Source: an uncultured Erysipelotrichaceae bacterium
GTDB taxonomy: Bacteria; Bacillota_I; Bacilli_A; RF39; UBA660
Direction of reading: 5' to 3'
Assembly: GCA_902795725.1 (NCBI GenBank)
Contig: CADBLY010000037.1
Coordinates: forward strand, 1 to 10,698
Length of the DNA: 10,698 bases
Shown one piece after another: positions 1 through 6,539 of this stretch. Under the pieces are notes generated by a model that did no database searches, was not told the DNA's origin, and saw only the letters and a list, made by a program, of their open reading frames with translations. Made by a program: the position numbers and the translations under genes. The first letter of the stretch is position 1. Each line of letters starts with the position of its first letter.

Positions 1-247
1 ACAATTACGGTATAAGTGTCAGTGGAAAGGGAAACTATTTTATCAAATAGATCCATATTATGCTAGTAGTCAGATATGTTCTAGTTGTGGATATAAAAAT
101 GAAAAGGTAAAAGATTTAAGCATAAGAAAGTGGGAATGCCCAAATTATACCAATATAAATGATAGAGATATAAATGCTAGTAATAATATAATGTTTGAGA
201 AAGTAAAAATGTATATGAAAGAGCTAGCAGAACTGCAGTCAATCTAA
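1..247 (+). pseudogene. tnpB: 3' end of IS200/IS605-family TnpB, partial, degraded zinc ribbon
   Basis: The reading frame starting at base 2 is open for 81 codons to a TAA at 245-247, and the rest of the gene lies outside the window. It shows the C-terminal signature of TnpB, the RNA-guided nuclease of IS200/IS605 elements: a CSSCG half of the zinc ribbon, a WECP half, then DRDINASNNI, which corresponds to the third RuvC motif with its catalytic aspartate. The ribbon should read CxxC...CxxC, but the fourth ligand is tyrosine (codon 146-148), in CPNYTN where CPxCGT is usual. The Cys and Gly lost together with His-to-Asn in the HDRD motif suggest decay, though the frame is still open and the RuvC aspartate is kept. 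The first two RuvC residues are out of view, so activity cannot be judged. I am confident of the family and less so that it is a pseudogene. Confidence 0.8.
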
Positions 248-369
248 ATTTTGACTAATAAAAATATGTAGGATAGCGACTATCCGATACTGGTCTGTGG
301 AGATATCATAGATTTCTGTGAAGCAGAAAATGTGAACCATGAGATTCACAGGTCAAAATTTACTTTGAC
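245..369 (+). ncRNA. Candidate omega-RNA scaffold / right end of the TnpB element
   Basis: Directly after the tnpB stop there is a dense run of inverted repeats. These are an 8-bp hairpin with a two-base bulge (268-290), a 6-bp hairpin (313-318 with 324-329), a 6-bp hairpin (331-336 with 345-350) and a 6-bp hairpin (352-357 with 364-369). An 11-bp perfect pair, TAAATTTTGAC (245-255) with GTCAAAATTTA (352-362), closes the whole set and competes with the last hairpin. TnpB-associated omega-RNAs are known to come from the 3' end of tnpB plus the right end of the element, with the guide taken from the adjoining DNA. Position and structure fit that. The exact element boundary cannot be fixed without an empty-site comparison. 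Confidence 0.6.
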
Positions 370-377
370 TTTTGTTC

Positions 378-407
378 TGGACAAGTATAATTGAAACATG
401 CTACAAT
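378..407 (+). promoter_or_regulatory. Promoter of thyA-folA-tmk
   Basis: TGGACA (378-383, five of six matches to the -35 consensus) is followed after 18 bases by TACAAT (402-407), which is preceded by TGC to give an extended -10. Transcription would start near 413-415, a few bases before the AGAGGT ribosome binding site at 419-424. A TATAAT at 386-391 with TTGACT at 365-370 is an alternative, but its 15-base spacer is short. The promoter starts about ten bases after the last hairpin of the insertion-element end. Confidence 0.6.
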
Positions 408-429
408 AAAATTAGAAAAGAGGTAAAAT

Positions 430-1485
430 ATGACTAAATGGGATCAAAAATACATTGAATTATGTAAAAAAATAATAAATGAAGGAACAAGAGTTTCAAA
501 CAGAACAGGTATAGATACAATAAAAATACCTGCTCATTTCTTATCATTTGACTTGTCTGAAGAATTTCCAACTTTAACCACTAAACAATTATTTTTTAGA
601 CAAGCTATCTTAGAAATGTTATGGATTTATCAAGTTCAATCAAATGATGTTAGATGGTTACAAGAAAGAAAAGTAAATATATGGAATGAATGGGAAATAG
701 ATGAAGATGGTATCTATAGAACATATAGCCCTCTAACATATCGTTATCTAAAAGAAAATGAAATATATAAGTCTCACATAATAGATGGTATAGAATATAT
801 TGATAATCAAGTTCCACTTACTGATATAAATGGACAACCAATGTATGATGAAAATAAGCAACCAATACTTATTAAAGCATATGGTAATCATGCTAAAAAA
901 GATAATAATGAGATAATAACAAGCGCAAAATACTTTGGTAAAAACTATGCTCATACTATTGGTACAGCCTATGGATGGATAAATAATAAATTTCAAAATA
1001 CTCAAAGACTAATAGATACTATAAAAAATAATCCAAATGACCGTCGAATGTTAATGACAATGTGGCAAGATGATTATATAAAAACAGCAGTGTTACCATC
1101 TTGTGTCTGGTCAAGTGAATGGGATGTAACCAATAATAAATTGAACTGTTGGGTTCACCAAAGAAGCTGTGATGTCCCATTAGGCCTTCCTTTTAATGTT
1201 ACCCAATATGCAACTTTAGTAAATTTAATCGCACATGTTACCAATTTAAAACCCGGAACACTTAATTGGTCTATTAAAGATGCTCATATTTATATTAATC
1301 AATTAAAAGGTATTAAAGAACAAATAGAAAGATATCAAACTCTTAAAGATTTGGATGCTCCGACACTATGGATTAATCCTGAAATAAAAGACTTTTTTGA
1401 ATTTGATAATTCTAAAGATTTAAAAGATATAAAAGTATTAAATTATAAACATCATGGAAAAATAAATTTTCCAATTGCCCAATAG
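430..1485 (+). CDS. thyA: Thymidylate synthase, long form
   Basis: Converts dUMP and 5,10-methylenetetrahydrofolate to dTMP and dihydrofolate in the cytoplasm. Visible family residues are the phosphate-binding NRTG (Arg25), the tryptophan pair in WNEW (85, 88), Arg-Arg 205-206, the nucleophile Cys225 in LPSC, QRSCD (245-248 cover Arg, Ser and Asp), LPFN (Asn256) and DAHIY (His286, Tyr288). The C-terminus ends HHGKINFPIAQ, matching the usual closing segment. At 351 residues it is longer than the E. coli type (264) and even the Lactobacillus casei type (316). The extra length sits between Trp88 and YG 181-182, where the small domain insertion of the Lactobacillus form lies. The histidine that usually follows the catalytic Cys is Val226. 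AGAGGT at 419-424 supports the ATG. folA follows after 8 bases, so the dihydrofolate made here is recycled by its neighbour. Confidence 0.97.
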   Translation: MTKWDQKYIELCKKIINEGTRVSNRTGIDTIKIPAHFLSFDLSEEFPTLTTKQLFFRQAILEMLWIYQVQSNDVRWLQERKVNIWNEWEIDEDGIYRTYSPLTYRYLKENEIYKSHIIDGIEYIDNQVPLTDINGQPMYDENKQPILIKAYGNHAKKDNNEIITSAKYFGKNYAHTIGTAYGWINNKFQNTQRLIDTIKNNPNDRRMLMTMWQDDYIKTAVLPSCVWSSEWDVTNNKLNCWVHQRSCDVPLGLPFNVTQYATLVNLIAHVTNLKPGTLNWSIKDAHIYINQLKGIKEQIERYQTLKDLDAPTLWINPEIKDFFEFDNSKDLKDIKVLNYKHHGKINFPIAQ

Positions 1486-1493
1486 GAGGTCTC

Positions 1494-1988
1494 ATGGATA
1501 TTTCAATAATAGCAGCAATTGGCCAAAATAATGAATTAGGTAAAAATAATAACCTAATCTGGCATCTACCAAATGATTTAAAATTCTTTAAAAATACAAC
1601 TACAGGAAAAACTGTTGTAATGGGTAATAATACCTTTAAATCTCTACCAAAAGTATTACCAAATAGAACTAACATAGTAATAACTCATCAAACTACTGGT
1701 TACCCTAGTAATGTTTTTATCTATAATTCCATTGAATCATTTTTAAATGATTATGAAAATAAAGAAGAAGAGGTATTCATAATTGGTGGATCATCAATTT
1801 ATAATCAGTTTATACAAAAAGCAGATAAGTTATATTTAACAGAAATATTGGCAACGTGCAAAGACGCCAACGTTTTCTTTCCTACTTTTGATAAAAAAAG
1901 TTATGAACAAACAATATTAGGAGAAAATCAAGATAATGGTATAACATATAAACATGTTTTATATAAAAGGAGAAAAAATGAAAGGTAA
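1494..1988 (+). CDS. folA: Dihydrofolate reductase
   Basis: Reduces dihydrofolate to tetrahydrofolate with NADPH, regenerating the cofactor oxidised by thymidylate synthase. At 164 residues it is of normal bacterial length. Recognisable parts are the N-terminal strand ISIIAAIG, the Met20-like loop ending LIWHLPND with the catalytic acid Asp28 (E. coli Asp27), TVVMGNNTFKSL (41-51), LPNR with the folate-binding Arg58, and the NADPH-binding Gly98-Gly99 in FIIGGSSIY. The usual Arg of the MGRxT motif, which contacts NADPH phosphate, is Asn45. A perfect AGGAGGT overlaps the thyA stop (1484-1490) and puts the start at 1494. The last 11 bases overlap the start of the next gene, which implies translational coupling. 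Confidence 0.96.
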   Translation: MDISIIAAIGQNNELGKNNNLIWHLPNDLKFFKNTTTGKTVVMGNNTFKSLPKVLPNRTNIVITHQTTGYPSNVFIYNSIESFLNDYENKEEEVFIIGGSSIYNQFIQKADKLYLTEILATCKDANVFFPTFDKKSYEQTILGENQDNGITYKHVLYKRRKNER

Positions 1989-2658
1989 ATTAATCGTTAT
2001 AGAAGGAACAGATTGTTCTGGTAAAGAAACTCAAACAAAATTATTAATAGAAAAGCTAAAAAAAGAGAATGTTCCTGTAGAAACATTTAGTTTTCCTAAC
2101 TATGATAGTCCAACAGGAAAAATAATTGGTGGGCCATATCTTGGAAAAAGTTACATCTGTAAAGGGTGGTTTAAAGAGACTGCTCCAAATGTTAATCCTA
2201 AAGTATCATCGCTTTATTATGCTGCCGATAGATTATATAATATTGATATCATAAAAAATTATATTAATAAAGGAATAAATATTATTTTAGATAGATATAT
2301 CTATTCTAACATGGCCCATCAAGGTGGAAAAATAAGTAATAAACTAGAAAGATATCAAATGTATGAATGGTTAGAACAACTGGAATTTAATTTATTAGAA
2401 TTACCCGAACCTGAAATTAAAATCTTTCTTCATATGCCATATGAGTGCTCCAAAAAGTTAAAAGAAAATAGAACTGAATCACTAGATCAGCATGAAAAAG
2501 ATAAGAAACATTTAGAAAGTGCTGAAAAGTCCTATATAGAAATTTCTCAAAAATATAACTTTTATACTATAGAGTGTAGTAAAGATAATAAAATAAAAAC
2601 AATTGAAGATATTAATGATGAGTTATATAAATATATAATAGATAAGTTTAAAAGATAG
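1978..2658 (+). CDS. tmk: Thymidylate (dTMP) kinase, clostridial-type variant
   Basis: Phosphorylates dTMP to dTDP, the step after thymidylate synthase. The 226-residue protein has a P-loop EGTDCSGKETQ (9-19), SFPNY (38-42), YYAADR (80-85), the DRY motif (105-107) followed by SNMAHQG, and an ENRTE segment (163-167) at the lid. The P-loop has Glu17 where Ser or Thr follows the lysine in ordinary Tmk. This GTDxSGKxTQ form recurs in a divergent Tmk group common in low-GC Gram-positives (recalled, not searched). An upstream ATG at 1954 is in frame, but AAAGGAG at 1966-1972 sits correctly for the ATG at 1978, so I chose the latter. It overlaps folA by 11 bases and a terminator follows after 23 bases. 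Another deoxynucleoside monophosphate kinase is possible, but the operon favours dTMP. Confidence 0.88.
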   Translation: MKGKLIVIEGTDCSGKETQTKLLIEKLKKENVPVETFSFPNYDSPTGKIIGGPYLGKSYICKGWFKETAPNVNPKVSSLYYAADRLYNIDIIKNYINKGINIILDRYIYSNMAHQGGKISNKLERYQMYEWLEQLEFNLLELPEPEIKIFLHMPYECSKKLKENRTESLDQHEKDKKHLESAEKSYIEISQKYNFYTIECSKDNKIKTIEDINDELYKYIIDKFKR

Positions 2659-2681
2659 AAAAAATATATGGATAATATTTA

Positions 2682-2708
2682 AAAACAAGACAACCATAGT
2701 CTTGTTTT
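2682..2708 (+). terminator. Intrinsic terminator of thyA-folA-tmk
   Basis: AAAACAAGAC (2682-2691) pairs perfectly with GTCTTGTTTT (2699-2708) around a seven-base loop, a 10-bp stem. The T-run forms the 3' arm of the stem. It lies 23 bases after the tmk stop. Its mirror symmetry could let it work on either strand. Confidence 0.75.
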
Positions 2709-2730
2709 ATCATGTATAAAATGATAAAAT
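2702..2730 (+). promoter_or_regulatory. Probable uvrB promoter overlapping the upstream terminator
   Basis: TGA-TAAAAT (2722-2730) is an extended -10. TTGTTT (2702-2707), exactly 17 bases upstream of the -10 hexamer, is a weak -35 that lies inside the 3' arm of the terminator. The uvrB ribosome site AAGGAAAAGAG (2737-2747) and start at 2756 follow. No LexA/DinR-type palindrome (GAAC-N4-GTTC) is visible here, so SOS control is not supported by this stretch. Confidence 0.5.
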
Positions 2731-2755
2731 TAATCCAAGGAAAAGAGCTGATTTT

Positions 2756-4693
2756 ATGTTTGAATTAATCTCACCATATAAACCCAGTGGTGATCAACCA
2801 GAAGCAATAAATAAACTAGTAGAAGGTATTAAAGAAGGGAAAAAATGGCAAGTTTTAAAAGGTGCAACTGGAACAGGTAAAACATTTACCATGGCTAATA
2901 TAATAAAAAAAGTAAATAAACCTACTCTTATTCTTGCTCACAATAAAACTCTAGCTGGACAACTATATGCTGAATTTAAAGAACTATTTCCTAACAATCA
3001 TGTTTGCTACTTCGTATCATATTATGATTATTATCAACCAGAAGCATATGTAGCTAAAACAGATACTTATATTGAAAAAGATGCTTCAATTAATGATGAA
3101 ATAGATGAATTAAGACATTATGCAACTGCAAGTCTTTTAAATGAAAAAGACGTTATTGTTGTGGCTTCTGTATCTTGTATTTATGGTATTGGAGAAATAG
3201 AAGAGTATCGTAACAAAACCATTACCTTATCCGTAGGAGAACAAATTGATCGTGATGAGATTATTGAAAAATTAATAAATATGTTGTATGAAAGAAATAA
3301 TTTTGATTTCAAAAGAGGAACTTTTAGGGTCAATGGTGACATAATTGAGATCATTCCTATCCATCAAAGTAGCTCAGGTATCCGTGTTGAACTATTTGGT
3401 GATGAAGTAGACAGAATTAGCGAATTTGATACCATTACAGGTGTAGTTAAAAAGAATAAAAAAACTATTACTATTTTTCCAGCTAGCCATTTTGTTACCA
3501 ATGAAGATAAATTAAAGATTGCTTTGTCAAACATTCGTCAAGAACTTGACGAAAGAATAAAATATTTTAAAGAAAACAATAAATTATTAGAACTACAACG
3601 TATACAAGAAAGAACAAATTATGATTTAGAGATGATGTCAGAAACCGGTTCATGCCGAGGTGTTGAAAATTATTCTCGTCAATTAGCACTAAAACAACCT
3701 GGAGAAACCCCTGCTACCCTAATTGATTTTTTTCCAGATGATTTTCTAATAATGGTTGATGAATCACATGTTACTCTACCACAAGTAAGAGGTATGTATA
3801 ATGGTGATAGAGCGAGAAAAGAAGTTTTAGTTGACTATGGTTTTAGACTTCCAAGTGCCTTAGATAATCGTCCATTAACATTTAAAGAATTTGAAAACAA
3901 AATAAATCAAATAATTTGTGTCTCAGCTACTCCAGGAGATTACGAACTGGATAAGTCTGAAACAATAGTTGAACAAGTTATTAGACCAACTGGACTACTA
4001 GATCCAACCATTGAAATAATGCCAACTGAAAATCAAATAGATAAATTAGTAGAACAAATAAATAGTAGAATTAATAATAATGAAAGAGTCATGATTACTA
4101 CTTTAACTATTCGTATGGCAGAAGAACTAACTGATTATCTAAAAAAACTAGATATCAAAGTTGCCTACCTTCACTCTGAAATAAAAACATTAGAAAGAAC
4201 AAGAATAATAAGAGACTTAAGAATAGGTAAATATGACGTATTAGTTGGCATAAACTTATTAAGAGAAGGATTAGATATTCCAGAAGTAAGCTTAATAGCG
4301 ATCTTAGATGCCGATAAACAAGGTTTCTTAAGAAGTGACAGGTCGCTCATTCAAACAATAGGTAGAGCAGCAAGAAATGCGAATGGTCATGTAATCATGT
4401 TTGCCGATACCATTAGTGATTCTATGAAAACAGCTATCGATGAAACAAATAGAAGAAGAACTATTCAAATAGCATACAATAAAAAACATCATATAAAACC
4501 TAAAACTATAATTAAAGAAATAAGAGATGTTATATCAAATACTGATGAAGAACAAAAAGAAACCAAAACGACACTTACTAATACACCATCTATTGAAACA
4601 ATTGAAGCTGAAATGAAAGAAGCTGCAAAAAACCTAGACTTCGAAAGAGCTATGGAATTACGCGATATTTTATTTGAAATGCAAGCAAATTAG
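2756..4693 (+). CDS. uvrB: UvrABC excinuclease subunit B
   Basis: Damage-verification helicase-like ATPase of nucleotide excision repair; it is loaded by UvrA and recruits UvrC. The 645 residues are full length for the family (about 660). Seen in order are Walker A GATGTGKT (36-43), the DNA-clamping beta-hairpin with YYDYYQPEAYV (89-99), the UvrA-interacting domain 2 (about 150-250), the Walker B box DESH (335-338), the SAT-like motif VSATPGDYE (389-397), LLREGLDIPE (501-510), the motif VI arginine finger region QTIGRAARN (533-541), and a C-terminal UVR motif (about 612-645) that binds UvrC. uvrA, often adjacent in Firmicutes, is not in this window. The next gene's ribosome site begins 11 bases after the stop, so uvrB heads a run continuing to 7181. 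Confidence 0.98.
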   Translation: MFELISPYKPSGDQPEAINKLVEGIKEGKKWQVLKGATGTGKTFTMANIIKKVNKPTLILAHNKTLAGQLYAEFKELFPNNHVCYFVSYYDYYQPEAYVAKTDTYIEKDASINDEIDELRHYATASLLNEKDVIVVASVSCIYGIGEIEEYRNKTITLSVGEQIDRDEIIEKLINMLYERNNFDFKRGTFRVNGDIIEIIPIHQSSSGIRVELFGDEVDRISEFDTITGVVKKNKKTITIFPASHFVTNEDKLKIALSNIRQELDERIKYFKENNKLLELQRIQERTNYDLEMMSETGSCRGVENYSRQLALKQPGETPATLIDFFPDDFLIMVDESHVTLPQVRGMYNGDRARKEVLVDYGFRLPSALDNRPLTFKEFENKINQIICVSATPGDYELDKSETIVEQVIRPTGLLDPTIEIMPTENQIDKLVEQINSRINNNERVMITTLTIRMAEELTDYLKKLDIKVAYLHSEIKTLERTRIIRDLRIGKYDVLVGINLLREGLDIPEVSLIAILDADKQGFLRSDRSLIQTIGRAARNANGHVIMFADTISDSMKTAIDETNRRRTIQIAYNKKHHIKPKTIIKEIRDVISNTDEEQKETKTTLTNTPSIETIEAEMKEAAKNLDFERAMELRDILFEMQAN

Positions 4694-4721
4694 TATTATA
4701 ATATAAGAGGAGATGATACCT

Positions 4722-5117
4722 ATGACAAAGAAAAAAATAAATAAATATTTAGATTGGTTTATACATATGATAGGATATACCCTTGTTTTAATAACTATTT
4801 CCGTAATATTTACTAAATCTATGTACATAGAAAATGCATTATGGGGTCTTATTGCTGTATTAATAATCTTTATTTTAAATAGAACTATCAAACCCCTACT
4901 CGTTTGGTTAACCCTTCCTCTAACCGCTCTAACACTAGGTTTATTCTATCCTGTTATCAATATGTTAATATTAAAACTAACAGATTTTGCCCTTTTCTCT
5001 CATTTTCAAATTCATGGTATCTTAAGCCTTTTCTTTATTTCTATTGTTATATCTATTATGAATGCTATCATGGATAATATTATTATTGATACTCTACTAA
5101 AAGGATTAAAAAAATGA
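4722..5117 (+). CDS. Small four-helix membrane protein, YvlD / phage-holin-IV-like family
   Basis: A 131-residue protein with four hydrophobic segments at about 12-30, 38-52, 59-86 and 99-117 and a Lys-rich N-terminus. The central NRTIKPLLVWLTLPL...TLGLF...VIN pattern (53-80) is the signature I recall for the YvlD/DUF360 group annotated as phage holin family protein. These are chromosomal membrane proteins of unknown role and the holin name does not show lysis activity. An ATG at 4713 directly abuts AGGAG (4708-4712), which leaves no spacer. The ATG at 4722 has a nine-base spacer, so I take it as the start. The TGA stop overlaps the lgt ATG (ATGA), which points to coupled translation with the lipoprotein-modifying enzyme. 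Confidence 0.8.
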   Translation: MTKKKINKYLDWFIHMIGYTLVLITISVIFTKSMYIENALWGLIAVLIIFILNRTIKPLLVWLTLPLTALTLGLFYPVINMLILKLTDFALFSHFQIHGILSLFFISIVISIMNAIMDNIIIDTLLKGLKK

Positions 5118-5899
5118 GTCCTATTTTAATAACTATAGGTAATATTGAAATAAGATGGTACTCTATCTTTATATTATTAGCCTTCATTATAGGTATTATC
5201 CTAATAGAAAAAGAAGCCACAAAACAAGGAATTGATAAATTAGTAATATCTAATATATGCTTTTATTTAATTTTAGTATGTATAATAGGAGCGAGATTAT
5301 ATTATTGTCTATTTAATATAGAATTATATAAAGAAAATATTTTAGATATCTTTAAAATATGGGAAGGTGGTCTAGCTATCCATGGTGGAATAATAGCTGG
5401 AATAATCTTAATTACCTTTTATTCCCATAAATATAATATTAAACTGTTAAAATTATTAGATATAATCACTATTCCCCTAATTCTAGGTCAAGCCTTAGGT
5501 AGATGGGGTAACTTCTTTAACAGAGAAGCCTATGGACCAATAACAACCTATAAATATTTAAAATCAATTCATATACCTAAATTTATTATTAATAACATGT
5601 ACATAAATGGTAATTATCATGAACCAACCTTTCTTTATGAATCTATAGCCTGTCTTATAGGTTTAACTATTCTTCTAATAATTAAATGTTTATTTAAAAG
5701 AAAAGATGGCAAACTTACATCTATATACTTTATTATCTATGGCATAATAAGATTATTAATTGAATCACTAAGACAAGATAGCTTAATGCTAGGTAACTTT
5801 AAAGTAGCTCAAATCATATCTATATTAATGATAATAATAGGTATCATATTACTAATTAAAGTACAAAGGAGTAACAATGATAAACAAAACATGGGATAA
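5114..5899 (+). CDS. lgt: Prolipoprotein diacylglyceryl transferase
   Basis: Integral membrane enzyme that moves the diacylglyceryl group of phosphatidylglycerol to the lipobox cysteine of prolipoproteins, the first step of lipoprotein maturation. The 261 residues show about seven hydrophobic helices. Family marks are WEGGLAIHGG (83-92) with His90, the Lgt signature GRWGNFFNREAYG (129-141) with the essential Arg130, HEPTFLYES (169-177), and the late IIRLLIESLRQDS (211-223) with Arg213, Glu217 and Arg220. Loops are lysine-rich, as expected for the cytoplasmic side. It starts inside the stop of the preceding membrane gene and its last 23 bases overlap ung, whose ribosome site lies within lgt. 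No hprK is seen beside it, although the two are neighbours in many Firmicutes. Confidence 0.97.
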   Translation: MSPILITIGNIEIRWYSIFILLAFIIGIILIEKEATKQGIDKLVISNICFYLILVCIIGARLYYCLFNIELYKENILDIFKIWEGGLAIHGGIIAGIILITFYSHKYNIKLLKLLDIITIPLILGQALGRWGNFFNREAYGPITTYKYLKSIHIPKFIINNMYINGNYHEPTFLYESIACLIGLTILLIIKCLFKRKDGKLTSIYFIIYGIIRLLIESLRQDSLMLGNFKVAQIISILMIIIGIILLIKVQRSNNDKQNMG

Positions 5900-6527
5900 A
5901 GTTTTAGAACCAGAATTCAAACAAGAATATTTTAAAAAACTAGGAATATTTGTTAAACAAGAATATAAAAATCAATCAATATTCCCACCCTATAATCATA
6001 TTTTTGATGCCCTAAGATTAACTGATTATGATAAAGTCAAAGTAGTAATATTAGGACAAGACCCCTACCACGGCCTAGGAGAAGCCCATGGTTTAAGTTT
6101 TTCTGTAAGACAAGGAGTAAGAATACCTCCGTCACTAAGGAATATCTTTAAAGAACTAGATCAAGATCTTGGAATTAAAAGAGAAAGTACTGACCTAACT
6201 GATTGGGCCCAACAAGGAGTATTACTTTTAAACTCCATCCTAACCGTAAGACAAGATCATCCCCTATCCCATAAGGATAAAGGATGGGAGATATTTACCG
6301 ATAATATCATTAAATACTTAAATGAACGAGAAAAACCCATTATATTTATTTTATGGGGGAGCTTTGCAAGAAGTAAAAAAGCATTGATAACAAATAGAAA
6401 TCATATTATTATAGAGAGTACTCATCCATCACCGTTATCCGCTAGTCGTGGATTCTTTGGTAGTAAACCATTTTCTAAAACCAATAAAATATTAATAAAA
6501 CTAAAACAAGAACCAATAAAGTGGTAA
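5877..6527 (+). CDS. ung: Uracil-DNA glycosylase, family 1
   Basis: Removes uracil from DNA by cleaving the N-glycosidic bond, which starts base excision repair after dUTP misincorporation or cytosine deamination. The 216 residues are close to the usual 220-230. The water-activating loop GQDPYHG (60-66) carries catalytic Asp62. LLLN (Asn119) binds uracil, and the HPSPLSA loop (183-189) supplies the catalytic histidine His183 and minor-groove intercalation. The N-terminal WDKVL fits the family. AAAGGAG (5865-5871) with a five-base spacer supports the ATG, 23 bases inside lgt. The next gene starts 12 bases after the stop. Within the window its natural partners are thyA and tmk, which set the dTTP level. 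Confidence 0.98.
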   Translation: MINKTWDKVLEPEFKQEYFKKLGIFVKQEYKNQSIFPPYNHIFDALRLTDYDKVKVVILGQDPYHGLGEAHGLSFSVRQGVRIPPSLRNIFKELDQDLGIKRESTDLTDWAQQGVLLLNSILTVRQDHPLSHKDKGWEIFTDNIIKYLNEREKPIIFILWGSFARSKKALITNRNHIIIESTHPSPLSASRGFFGSKPFSKTNKILIKLKQEPIKW

Positions 6528-6539
6528 TGAAAGGAATAT

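Noticed and set aside
748..1005. Minus-strand open frame inside thyA
   Set aside because: It is a shadow of thyA, with low-complexity Ile/Phe/Tyr-rich translation and no ribosome site.
1954..1977. Upstream ATG for tmk giving eight extra residues
   Set aside because: The AAAGGAG at 1966-1972 would lie inside that extension, and the P-loop protein normally begins at the second ATG.
4722..5117. Prophage remnant, suggested by the holin-family name
   Set aside because: No other phage gene is near, and this family is widespread as a chromosomal membrane protein beside housekeeping genes.
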